Assembly (NCBI RefSeq): GCF_025822765.1
Contig: NZ_JACKUK010000045.1
Coordinates: 8,675-72,674 of the forward strand
Length of the DNA stretch: 64,000 bases
From: Mycobacterium barrassiae
Lineage (GTDB): Bacteria; Actinomycetota; Actinomycetes; Mycobacteriales; Mycobacteriaceae
Reading direction: 5' to 3'
The notes beneath the pieces were generated by a model that was given only the letters and a program-made list of their open reading frames with translations, ran no database searches and was not told the DNA's origin. Made by a program: the position numbers and the translations under genes. Within the stretch, counting starts at the first letter, position 1, and each line of letters starts with the position of its first letter. This document shows, one piece after another, positions 55,328-63,080 of the stretch.

Positions 55328-56666
55328 AGGTGTACCCGACCATGGTGAGCATCATCGCGAGCTGTCCGCTGACTTGATTCCGTTTCGGAAGTAACCGCAG
55401 CGCTCGATCGTGCGCGGCGATCACAGCCACGATGTGGCCGATCACCACGCACGAGACCTTGATCGTCCACAGCACCGAAGGGTGTTGGGACAGCACGTAC
55501 ACCACGTCGGTCGAATCCAACCCGAGTAGGTGCCACCCGCGGCCTAACGGATCGGCCAGCCGCACGATGGTCTCTTGGCCGCGCTCAACCAGATATGAGA
55601 GGTAGTGGGCGAAGATGTAACCGACGACGATCGGTATCAACGAATGAGCCAGTTCGCCGGGTAGTTGCCGGCGGCGGTCCGGGTCCACCCCGCCGGTTGC
55701 CCTCGCCGCAGCCCAGAAGGTCACGCCGACAACGGACACGAACACCACCAAACCGACGGTCCGAAGTAGAGAGGCGGCCCAGGATTCGCTTAGCACCGGT
55801 AACGATGCCGCATACCGATCCACGAAATTACGGAACGCGGGTGATTGCGAGAAGCTGTCGAAGGCCGTAGAGCCAAGCAACACCGCGAGGACGGCTACGC
55901 TTCCCGGACGGATCGGCATGGTCGGTAAGTGGTCCATCGGGTTGATCGCCGTGATCCGGGCGGTCACGGGGCTGCGCCGAAATGGCGCGAGCCGCGACAC
56001 GGCCATGCTGTAGACCTCGAACGGGTCGGCCCGGGCGAACCAGCGCGAACCGAAAAGTCCAGCGCCCAACAACATTAGAACCGTGTACGTGAGCAGCCAC
56101 GCTTTGATCGCCGTCAGCGAGCCGGGGTCCGGGCTGGCCAATTCGAGCCAAACGAAAGCCAAGAGACCGAACGCCGCCGGCCAGAACCCCCACGACTTTG
56201 GATACTCACGCGACGTGGGCCGGTCGGATGACTCACGACGCCTCATGCCAAGCAACCGATATACCGTCCGCATCGGCGAGATGACTCTCCACACCGGGCC
56301 GACGATCACCGACACCGCCACCAGCCCGACCCAGAGCAGCACGTAGAACACCCCCGGCAAGGCGTTCTCACCACCGTCCGGTCCGAAGACCGCCGCAACG
56401 ACCACCCAAACCGCGAAGAACAACGCTGCCAGCGACACCATCCATCGCAGTACCACAGAGTCCACGGCGCGGGTAATCCACGTCGGTAGGTCGCGCCCCG
56501 GTTTGTTCGGGTCGAAACGTGGTGTCTTCCAAGCCAATGCGACCACAGCGAAAGTCGCGGTCAACGCCCACGCAGCGCCTATCAACGCGAACGACAGCGG
56601 CACCGGAAGGTCAGTGGAACCGCCTACGCCGTGCGCCAGCACATCCACGCTCCGCGCAGGTGTCAC
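55296..56666 (-). CDS. polytopic membrane protein of a copper-associated operon
   Basis: This gene encodes 456 aa with about 11 membrane segments. It begins with 'VLAHGVGGSTDLPVPLSFALIGAAWALTATFAVVALAW', a pattern common to an actinobacterial family that database entries often label 'fenitrothion hydrolase' without visible support. His residues sit at predicted membrane positions (AHGVGG, AHYLSYL, GHIVAVIAAHD), suggesting haem or metal binding. It overlaps the upstream cupredoxin-like lipoprotein gene by 4 bases. The function is unknown; its setting among CopC and oxidase genes points to copper or respiratory roles. Confidence 0.6.
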   Translation of the reverse strand: MTPARSVDVLAHGVGGSTDLPVPLSFALIGAAWALTATFAVVALAWKTPRFDPNKPGRDLPTWITRAVDSVVLRWMVSLAALFFAVWVVVAAVFGPDGGENALPGVFYVLLWVGLVAVSVIVGPVWRVISPMRTVYRLLGMRRRESSDRPTSREYPKSWGFWPAAFGLLAFVWLELASPDPGSLTAIKAWLLTYTVLMLLGAGLFGSRWFARADPFEVYSMAVSRLAPFRRSPVTARITAINPMDHLPTMPIRPGSVAVLAVLLGSTAFDSFSQSPAFRNFVDRYAASLPVLSESWAASLLRTVGLVVFVSVVGVTFWAAARATGGVDPDRRRQLPGELAHSLIPIVVGYIFAHYLSYLVERGQETIVRLADPLGRGWHLLGLDSTDVVYVLSQHPSVLWTIKVSCVVIGHIVAVIAAHDRALRLLPKRNQVSGQLAMMLTMVGYTFTGLYLLFGG

Positions 56667-57115
56667 GGCCGAACTTGGATCGTCACGACCGTGCGATTGA
56701 GATCATGCAACTCGATGTCGACCTGGCCCGGCACGTCAACCGTGAACTCGAACTGCTGGTCCGGCCGAGGCTCGACCTGAAAAGTGTGCTCAGGCACTGA
56801 ATGGACATGCAGTGAGTCCGAGACATCGCTGTCAACCTCCAGAACAATCGGCTTGCCGACTGTGCCCTGCGCCTGGCCGTTCGTCGGCGTGACTTTTCCG
56901 CCCGCGATGATGATGTCGACGACCGTGCCGTCAACAGCCGGCGCGGACGACGTGGTCAGCGCAGGCGCCGGCGCGGCGGGTGATCCGGGAGCAGCACCGG
57001 AGGACGCATCGGGCGCCGCCGTCTCGGAGGGGGCGCTAGGGGATCCACAGCCCACCAGTGCTGCGGCGAGTACCGCCACAGACATGACGACTAAACGGGG
57101 CGCCCTGACGCTCAC
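56663..57115 (-). CDS. cupredoxin-like lipoprotein
   Basis: This gene encodes 150 aa. The lipobox is ALVGC. After a low-complexity Ala/Pro/Ser linker, residues about 62-150 form a beta sandwich: 'VVDIIIAGGKVTPTNGQAQGTVGKPIVLEVDSDVSDSLHVHSVPEHTFQVEPRPDQQFEFTVDVPGQVDIELHDLNRTVVTIQV'. The order matches cupredoxins, with 'LHVHSVPEH' offering His ligands, but no Cys ligand is seen, so it is closer to EfeO- or CopK-like copper carriers than to a blue copper protein. It overlaps both neighbours by 4 bases. Confidence 0.65.
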   Translation of the reverse strand: MSVRAPRLVVMSVAVLAAALVGCGSPSAPSETAAPDASSGAAPGSPAAPAPALTTSSAPAVDGTVVDIIIAGGKVTPTNGQAQGTVGKPIVLEVDSDVSDSLHVHSVPEHTFQVEPRPDQQFEFTVDVPGQVDIELHDLNRTVVTIQVRP

Positions 57116-57306
57116 TCAGCATCGTGCCTTTCCTTGTCTGCCTCTCCGATGCCGTCGGCAGCGGCGGCGCTTTTGCGCCTGTCCCGCCGAACCACGTAGA
57201 AGACGACGCCGACCACCACAAAAGCCGGTCCGAACGCGGGTAGCGACATCCACAGCCCGACATCGGTGGCGACGTACAAGACATCGGTTGCCGCTAGAGC
57301 GCTCAT
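57112..57306 (-). CDS. small membrane protein heading the cupredoxin operon
   Basis: This gene encodes about 64 aa from ATG 57306 with AGGA upstream. One membrane segment is present (PAFGPAFVVVGVVFYVVRR), followed by a charged tail ending EADKERHDAE. Its stop overlaps the cupredoxin-like GTG start. Size and position suggest a subunit of a membrane complex with the two genes after it. No family is recognised. Confidence 0.5.
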   Translation of the reverse strand: MSALAATDVLYVATDVGLWMSLPAFGPAFVVVGVVFYVVRRDRRKSAAAADGIGEADKERHDAE

Positions 57307-57417
57307 CGGGCTGCATCCTGACAGGCAGCCCGTGCTCCGCGACAGCGAATGAGTCGAAGTCTCGACATCAGCTCGGCCTCCATCGATCCACGACAGCACT
57401 GCGGCAGCTGGTTGCAC

Positions 57418-57436
57418 ATACCGGCTACCTACGTAC
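57418..57436. promoter_or_regulatory. 19-bp dyad operator (one mismatch per side)
   Basis: ATACCGGCTACCTACGTAC lies between the divergent cupredoxin operon and copC. It contains CTACGTACGTA (57429-57439) and could serve either side. Confidence 0.5.
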
Positions 57437-57528
57437 GTATCATCCCCATACGAAACTGTCCGAAACATACACTCGGATGCGCTGAGCGCCGTGGGGTGTC
57501 AGCAATAGCGTGAACCGAGAAGAGGACC

Positions 57529-58152
57529 GTGAATCCAACCTTGCGCACTATCGTTCCCAGCTTGGGGATGTTGGTTGCCTTGACGTGTGGAAGCGGAATC
57601 GCTGCGGCTCACACAGCGCTCTCGAGCTCCGATCCCGCGCCGGACGCCACCGTCACGGCCGCGCCGGCTGCGATCACGTTGACCTTCAACGAGGACATCA
57701 GCCCACAGTTCGCGAGTGTCGCCCTAAGCAGCGCCGACGGTCGCGATCGGATATCCGGCTCCCCACAGGTGCAGGGACAGCGCCTGACCGCGGCCGTCGA
57801 ACCAGGCCGGCCCGGTAACGGCGTCTACACCGTCGGCTATCGCGTGGTCTCAGCAGACGGCCATCCTGTCACCGGCTCCTACAAGTTCACCCTCGCCGAC
57901 GTATCCGACGAACCCCGGCCCATTTCTACATCGGCAGCTGCCGCGCCTAGCACCGCAGCTCCGCCGCCGTCAACGGCAGCTCCTGCCACATCGGACACCA
58001 AAACGACGGTAATTACCGCAGGTGCCGCGGGTCTGGCCCTGGGCGGCGTGATCGCTTTCTGGCAATCGCGGAGGAATCGACGGAAATCCGCAGCAAATGC
58101 CGCAGCAAATGACGCAGCCAGGCTATCCGCGGATTCGCCCGACCCATCCTGA
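57529..58152 (+). CDS. copC: CopC-domain copper-binding protein with C-terminal membrane anchor
   Basis: This gene encodes 207 aa from GTG. The signal peptide ends at 'AAAHTALSSSDPAPDATV', leaving the N-terminal His that is a Cu(II) ligand of CopC. The domain continues with 'ITLTFNEDISPQFASVALSS' and 'GYRVVSADGHPVTGSYKF', where the second ligand His lies. A Ser/Ala/Pro linker and one membrane segment (VITAGAAGLALGGVIAFW) with a basic tail anchor it. It binds copper outside the cell and would pass it to CopD-type proteins such as that at 36733. Confidence 0.88.
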   Translation: MNPTLRTIVPSLGMLVALTCGSGIAAAHTALSSSDPAPDATVTAAPAAITLTFNEDISPQFASVALSSADGRDRISGSPQVQGQRLTAAVEPGRPGNGVYTVGYRVVSADGHPVTGSYKFTLADVSDEPRPISTSAAAAPSTAAPPPSTAAPATSDTKTTVITAGAAGLALGGVIAFWQSRRNRRKSAANAAANDAARLSADSPDPS

Positions 58153-58222
58153 GCGTTATCGAACGACCGGCTCGTGAATCCTTACCGGTACCACAACCTG
58201 TGCGCTAGCGAGCGCAGGCCCG

Positions 58223-58975
58223 TCACGCCTGAACAATGACCGGGTCACCGATGTTCACCGTGTCGAAGTACCACGCCGCATTATCGGGACTGAGATTGAT
58301 GCAACCGTGGCTGACATTGGCACTGCCTTGCGAGCCAACCGACCACGGCGCTGAATGCACATAGACCCCTCCCCACGTAACACGCACCGCGTATTCGCCG
58401 TCGATCAGGTAGCCCTCCGGCGAATCCAACGGAATGCCGATAGTGCGTGAATCGAACTTCACCCGGCGCTGCTTCTCCAGCACCTTGAAACTGCCCTGCG
58501 GAGTGTCAAAGCCCGGCTTGCCCAACGACGCCGGCATCTCACGCACCGTCTGACCGTCGATGCTCACAGTGAACGTATGTGCGGAAATGTCAGCAACGGA
58601 CACGACCGCTGCCCCGACATCGAAGCTGGTCGACATCCCGTCCGTGCGCACCGACACCGGAGTATGGGCCGGCCACAAGCCTTGCGGCGCCCACTGCACG
58701 ACGCGGTCGCTCGTCCACGTGAACCGTCCTGGCACCTCAACGGGCGTGTCGATGGTGATGCCGCGCTCGGCCGCCTCACGGTCGGCGACGACGCTGCTGA
58801 AACGGATAGTCACCGGCGCGGCGATGCCGACCACCTGGCCAGGTTCAGGTGAGACAACCGTCGCCAACGCCATGCTGCTTGGTGTCGCCGTCCCGGCGTC
58901 GGCAACCCCTGCGCCGGTGAATACGAAGTACGCCACGCCCACCGCGACGAGCACAGCGCGAATCTGACCGACCAT
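58223..58975 (-). CDS. L,D-transpeptidase, LdtMt1-like (paralog 4)
   Basis: This gene encodes about 250 aa, the same size as LdtMt1 (Rv0116c, 251 aa). ATG 58975 has GGAGGGAGAAC upstream, and a signal peptide follows. It has one Ig-like domain ('VSPEPGQVVGIAAPVTIRFSSVVADREAAERGITI') and a YkuD domain with '[21 protein letters not shown]', then NLSPDNAAWYFDTV, nearly identical to LdtMt1. The catalytic Cys and His are intact. A full dyad (59009-59027) lies 34-52 bases upstream. The region 59030-59738 that follows has no convincing gene. Confidence 0.92.
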   Translation of the reverse strand: MVGQIRAVLVAVGVAYFVFTGAGVADAGTATPSSMALATVVSPEPGQVVGIAAPVTIRFSSVVADREAAERGITIDTPVEVPGRFTWTSDRVVQWAPQGLWPAHTPVSVRTDGMSTSFDVGAAVVSVADISAHTFTVSIDGQTVREMPASLGKPGFDTPQGSFKVLEKQRRVKFDSRTIGIPLDSPEGYLIDGEYAVRVTWGGVYVHSAPWSVGSQGSANVSHGCINLSPDNAAWYFDTVNIGDPVIVQA

Positions 58976-59008
58976 AGGTTCTCCCTCCGCCGCTTCGGTG
59001 TTCTGCAA

Positions 59009-59027
59009 CTACTATTCTGCTACGTAG
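59009..59027. promoter_or_regulatory. 19-bp dyad operator
   Basis: CTACTATTCTGCTACGTAG, a full CTAC-N11-GTAG match, lies in the promoter of the minus-strand L,D-transpeptidase. It has the same form as 39559. Confidence 0.7.
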
Positions 59028-59380
59028 GGCCGTTAACGTTGTAACGACATCCGAACGGGATTCATATCGACTCACTCCGCTCCACCGGCTGGCCGTTTGC
59101 AGCCTGCGCTCCTGTCAGGCGCCACCTCCATACGGCGGCCGTACGGTGTGACCCCGAGAACGGGTCTGCCGAACTCTTGCTGAATCAGATCGGCGGTGCC
59201 CTCCAGTCGTCAGCGGCGGCCAGATCTCCGTCTTCAGATCTCAAGCAGTTCGGTCATCCGACGTTGCGCCGCGAACACTCCCGAGTTCGTTCAGCCGGAG
59301 GGTCGCGGTCGCTTTACACTTCGGGGTCGTCCCAGTCGGTGTTTCCTGTCGCGGCGCAACTAGGACGGCGGCTTCCACCT

Positions 59381-59632
59381 TCAACCTGCGCAGGACGTGA
59401 GAAAGGCCGGGACGGGTGCCACTACAGGCGCTGTTCGCCGCCGCAGCTTCCGGACATAGCGTTCGCCGAGCACGCCATAATCGTGACTGACGTTTTCAAT
59501 AACGGCGGGACCGGCTCGGCCGACGTTGATCCGCCTGAGCTGGCCGTCTGTCCATTGATCTTGCAGTCCGGCTGCGACCTGGTCTGGGTCCGTCGCTACA
59601 ACGAATCCGCGCGGCCGTGAAATTTCTGTCAT
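59381..59632 (-). CDS. possible small protein near right repeat
   Basis: The frame MTEISRPRGFVVATDPDQVA continues with LQDQWTDGQLRRINVGRAGP, about 83 aa. The composition is protein-like, but there is no ribosome site and no family. A longer opposite-strand frame (59177-59620) looks less protein-like. It may be a remnant gene at the island edge. Confidence 0.3.
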   Translation of the reverse strand: MTEISRPRGFVVATDPDQVAAGLQDQWTDGQLRRINVGRAGPAVIENVSHDYGVLGERYVRKLRRRTAPVVAPVPAFLTSCAG

Positions 59633-59806
59633 TGCTTCGCTGGCATCGCGGCGCATCGCTCGTCGTGCGCCATCCGTTCACTCCTCTTGCAAGGCGGCAA
59701 ACTCCACCGCCTCCAGGGTGTTGGGGTCATCCTCCCCCCGATAAGCGCCGATCCCGTCGGGTCAAGATTGTCATCGGTCCGCTGGCGCGGCGACTACGAT
59801 CGTGAA

Positions 59807-60040
59807 GTGCCCGACTCCGAGTTCGTTGAGACAGATGACCGCGGACGCATCACTCTGCCAGGCCGCCCGAATAGCCGGTTCCTGTTGCGCCACAACGCGG
59901 ATGGCAGCATTATCCTTCAGCCTGCTCAGCCTGTTACTGACGCCCAGTACGAGTACTGGTCCAATCCCGAACTACGAACACTGCTCACTGCTGCAGCGAC
60001 ATCACGCAACGTCCACCGAATGCGCGACCACCGCGACTGA
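59807..60040 (+). CDS. small AbrB/MazE-like DNA-binding protein (right repeat copy)
   Basis: This gene encodes 77 aa, the same length as the left copy, differing at a few residues (VPDSEFVETDDRGRITLPGR). The -10 is TACGAT rather than TACAAT, so its leaderless promoter may be weaker. The conserved reading frame in both copies, with substitutions but no stop or indel, supports function. If it is an antitoxin, two copies could stabilise the island. Confidence 0.6.
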   Translation: MPDSEFVETDDRGRITLPGRPNSRFLLRHNADGSIILQPAQPVTDAQYEYWSNPELRTLLTAAATSRNVHRMRDHRD

Positions 60041-60074
60041 TCACTCCGCAGCGACGGGACTCACGAGGACGACG

Positions 60075-60228
60075 TTAATCCGCTTGAACCGCCCGCTGCC
60101 ACGGATCCTGCAGCTCGTCCGCGATTCGGTCTCGGTCCGCCGCCCACTCAGGATCCTCGGGTCCGTGGAAAAGGTCGGCCACCTCAGTCGATGATCGCCA
60201 GCGCAGGGTCCACCTCATCGTCCCTCAC
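60075..60228 (-). pseudogene. frameshifted copy of the small acidic gene
   Basis: It starts VRDDEVDPALAIID and stops early. Relative to 5531-5716, five bases are missing near the middle. The second half (VADLFHGPEDPEWAADRDRI) is preserved in another frame and ends early at TAA 60077-60075. Confidence 0.45.
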
Positions 60229-60318
60229 CTGCCCACGCTCCTGTTTTTGCTCGAAGATCCAGTCGCTCTAGTGTGACTCCGGGATCGCCGGATCGAGCGC
60301 CGATAACCGCTCGTTCCA

Positions 60319-60765
60319 TCATGTAGATGTGGCCTCAACTAGACGGTCGTCCTCCGTCACACGCAGCAAAGGCTGGTCGAACGCGTGTCTAATCAGTTGC
60401 ACGGTGTCAATGAGGTCCTGGTACCGCTCCCAGCGAAGAAGGTCGCGGGAGCCGTCGACCCACCCCAGCTTGTCGCCGGCGTAATACACCTCCGCGATGA
60501 AGTACTCGGATCCGTCGGCTGACTGCACTACGCGGTAATTCCAGTAACCGACACTTGCGCTATCCGAATCAGTGTACGAAATATTCTGCGCTGCATCGCG
60601 TTTACTCCTTGATGCCAGCCCGTCGAGGTAATCCTGAACGGCCTGTGAGCGCGTGTGGCCATCGGGCAATTCCCGTCCTTCGTGCCGCGCAGAGGCCGTG
60701 GTGTTTCGGGCGATCATGTCCTTGATCGCGCTATCGGAGACAGTCACGCGCTTGGTCCGGCGCAT
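60319..60765 (-). CDS. hypothetical actinobacterial protein
   Basis: This gene encodes 148 aa. The N-terminal half is basic and helical (VSDSAIKDMIARNTTAS; SQAVQDYLDGLASRSKRDA). The C-terminal half is beta-rich and acidic: 'GYWNYRVVQSADGSEYFIAEVYYAGDKLGWVDGS' and 'WERYQDLIDTVQLIRHAFDQPLLRV'. It looks like a complete cytoplasmic protein. I do not recognise the family. It lies just outside the right repeat. The 280 bases upstream hold only the operator at 60988. Confidence 0.5.
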   Translation of the reverse strand: MRRTKRVTVSDSAIKDMIARNTTASARHEGRELPDGHTRSQAVQDYLDGLASRSKRDAAQNISYTDSDSASVGYWNYRVVQSADGSEYFIAEVYYAGDKLGWVDGSRDLLRWERYQDLIDTVQLIRHAFDQPLLRVTEDDRLVEATST

Positions 60766-60987
60766 CTACTTGGCGCCAACCGCTAGCGCACCGTGTAACC
60801 GAGGTGCGGCCCGCGCAATCAGGGTTCCGGGCTTGCTCCCGGGGATGGCCCGAGTTGTCCGCCGTGATGCCCGAAGGTTGTCGTTCGTCGGGCAACCGCA
60901 AGGATAAGCAGGTGGCCCGCTTAGCCATCTCGGAGCCGCTGCGGCGCATCTTTGCCCTGGTCTGGCCGCCATACTCACAAGTTTAGT

Positions 60988-61003
60988 GTACTACTAGTAG
61001 GGC
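60988..61003. promoter_or_regulatory. 16-bp element, left copy flanking XRE gene
   Basis: GTACTACTAGTAGGGC is the exact reverse complement of 61332-61347. Its core CTACTAGTAG is itself palindromic, as expected for a regulator binding site. Confidence 0.6.
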
Positions 61004-61045
61004 TTCATCTGAGCCGGTTCTGTGGCGTCCAAGGCGTCCCTGCAA

Positions 61046-61297
61046 TCACGGCAGTAGTTCCGCCGGCGCAACCTCCAAGGCCTCCGCAATATCGAGGAGC
61101 CGCTCGAATAGGAGGCCGCGCCGTCCATGTTCGACGTCGATGAGCACGTTTCGGGTCACGCCAGATCGCAGCGCGAGCGACTCCTGAGTCATTTCCTGCG
61201 ATAGCCGGACGTCGCGAATTCTCGTGCCTACCTCCAACCGCCAGGCCTCCCACTTGGCAACCCGTTCCGGGTTGTTTTGACTAGGGCGAGTCGGCAC
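61046..61297 (-). CDS. XRE-family helix-turn-helix regulator
   Basis: This gene encodes 83 aa. A single Cro/CI-type domain is present: 'RIRDVRLSQEMTQESLALRSGVTRNVLIDVEHGRRGLLFERLLDIAEALEVAPAELL'. There is no further domain. It is divergent from tniQ and lies between two inverted copies of a 16-bp element, one in the shared promoter region. It probably represses itself and tniQ. A role as a transposon or defence control protein is inferred from position. Confidence 0.8.
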   Translation of the reverse strand: MPTRPSQNNPERVAKWEAWRLEVGTRIRDVRLSQEMTQESLALRSGVTRNVLIDVEHGRRGLLFERLLDIAEALEVAPAELLP

Positions 61298-61331
61298 CCA
61301 TCAAGTAGTCAGCGGACGCCCATCATTGTCT

Positions 61332-61347
61332 GCCCTACTAGTAGTAC
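61332..61347. promoter_or_regulatory. 16-bp element, right copy in XRE/tniQ promoter
   Basis: GCCCTACTAGTAGTAC lies 35-50 bases upstream of the XRE start and 54-69 bases upstream of the tniQ start. Confidence 0.6.
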
Positions 61348-61400
61348 ATTGAGCGTTGCGCCGCACCTCACACACAGTGGTCGACCGAGGTCACAGGATC

Positions 61401-63080
61401 ATGCCGACGGAACTAAGCTTGCTGCCAACCAGGGTGTCTCTGGGTGAGGACGAAGCTCTCGATAGCTTTCTCGAGCGCCTCACCCAAGCCAACGATCTCG
61501 ACCCTGAGCACATCCTGGCTGCGCTCCGCCGCGGCGAAGGCGCAACCCATACGACACTCGCGTTCTTCATGACGGCGCCCACCAACACCGTGCTCGCGCG
61601 AATCGAAAGGCTCAGCGGCATCCCTGCCGAGCGGCTTCGAACCGCGACTCTCATGCGCTTCGACGCAGGAAGGCCTCTGTACCTCGATGCCCTCAATCCG
61701 TTAGACAGGCACAGCTATCGCAGGATCGTGGTGCAGGGGTGGTTTCCTCCCTTCGGCACGCAACTCTGTCCTTTATGCGTTGCACAGCAGGGAATCTGGC
61801 GAGTTGGTTGGCGATTGCCGATCGTGGCCACGTGCATTCATCACGGCACCTATCTGACCACCGAATGCGGCGGCTGCGGCCAACGGTTTCGCAGCCACCG
61901 GTACTGGCCATTGCGCTCGGTGCTCGGACCGGAGCAACCGTGCGGCAATCCTGTCGTCCTGCGGCAGCCGTGTCTTCGCTCGGTACTCACAAACGCCGCT
62001 GAGCCGGCGAACGGCCCTGCGCTCGACTGCACGGAAGCCGTCCATCGAGCGATAAATGGGCAGACGGTGATCATGTTCGGCACACCTGCCGACCCTCGTA
62101 CTTTTCTTGCCGAACTCCGCAACCTTGCAACACTTTTGCTTCATCTGGGAGCGAGGACGTCGGCCCAGACTGCCGTATCGTGGGCGGGCGATTTGCGCGA
62201 TGAGGCGCGGGCTCGGTCGACGCGCGTTCGTGGAGCTCGTTGGGGCTTCAGTCCCCCGCACAGCGCAATGGTTCGCGGGGCCGTCCTCGGATGCGCCCAC
62301 GAAATTCTGATGCAACGGAATCTTGAGGCTGGTGGTGCCCGGTTGAGTGAGTGGATTCGCTTCGTCGAAGACGAGAAGAACGGTCCCGCCGTCTGGCTAA
62401 TTAATCGCACCAAGAGAACGCCGACGATGGAGCGACTGATCGCCGCGTCTGTAGCCGACCGCCGCGATGTGGGTCGACGACTCGATCACGGTCGCCGCTG
62501 TCGGAGGATTCAACCATCGGCGATACCCCAGATGATAGATGTCGGCATTTATCGTCAACTGTTCACCGGCATGCTTGGCGGCTACGAACGCACCGGCCGG
62601 CTCTATGTGTCGCTATGCATGGTGAGAGCGATTGTCTTAGTGAAGAACTGGGCCGACGCGGCTGTCAGGATTGGGCTGCCGCCCGACCTCGGCTCCCGTA
62701 CCTCACGCGCCGCGCGTGCGCGGATGCGCGCAACGCCGGAGGCGCTTCAGCGCCAAATCAACCTGGCGCTGAACAGCCTCCCCGCGAGCAGAGACTTTCG
62801 CACCCTCGAAGCGCAGGTCCGGTTGCTGGCTCGCAATCCCGCCGATTGGTACCCAGCTTGGCGCCTGTCGACCACCCCAGCACGGAGTCCTGACCTGTGG
62901 GTCTACGCCGTCACATGGATGTGGTGCGAGGTGGCACAAGGCTGTCTTGACAACAGTCCGGCGTGGGCTGTGCCGCCTTGCCATCGCATCAAGGCCGGCT
63001 ATCGCGCCTTTCGTGACCGACTGCCGGTCGCAGCCCAGGATTCGCTGCGCCGACTCGTTCTTCCGGCCCCAGCGCGTTGA
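61401..63080 (+). CDS. tniQ: TniQ-family transposition/target-selection protein
   Basis: This gene encodes about 559 aa. The N-terminal TniQ domain (about 15-190) has 'EDEALDSFLERLTQANDL', 'RRIVVQGWFPPFGTQLCPLCVAQQG' and 'CIHHGTYLTTECGGCGQRF', giving the C-x2-C and C-x2-C zinc site. The remainder is a long C-terminal region with a possible helical DNA-binding part. TniQ works with the TniA transposase and TniB ATPase in Tn5053/Tn7-like elements. It is convergent with TniB and overlaps it by 92 bases, an unusual arrangement. Confidence 0.82.
   Translation: MPTELSLLPTRVSLGEDEALDSFLERLTQANDLDPEHILAALRRGEGATHTTLAFFMTAPTNTVLARIERLSGIPAERLRTATLMRFDAGRPLYLDALNPLDRHSYRRIVVQGWFPPFGTQLCPLCVAQQGIWRVGWRLPIVATCIHHGTYLTTECGGCGQRFRSHRYWPLRSVLGPEQPCGNPVVLRQPCLRSVLTNAAEPANGPALDCTEAVHRAINGQTVIMFGTPADPRTFLAELRNLATLLLHLGARTSAQTAVSWAGDLRDEARARSTRVRGARWGFSPPHSAMVRGAVLGCAHEILMQRNLEAGGARLSEWIRFVEDEKNGPAVWLINRTKRTPTMERLIAASVADRRDVGRRLDHGRRCRRIQPSAIPQMIDVGIYRQLFTGMLGGYERTGRLYVSLCMVRAIVLVKNWADAAVRIGLPPDLGSRTSRAARARMRATPEALQRQINLALNSLPASRDFRTLEAQVRLLARNPADWYPAWRLSTTPARSPDLWVYAVTWMWCEVAQGCLDNSPAWAVPPCHRIKAGYRAFRDRLPVAAQDSLRRLVLPAPAR

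Larger units (their letters stand above)
59739..60313. repeat. long direct repeat, right copy
   Basis: Same orientation and content as 5218-5803. It includes the AbrB-like gene and the minus-strand small frame, the latter broken by a 5-base deletion. It marks the right border of the metal/envelope segment. Confidence 0.85.

Noticed and set aside
59177-59620. 147-aa plus-strand frame
   Set aside because: Composition is unlike a folded protein over the first 90 residues, and it overlaps a slightly better minus-strand frame.
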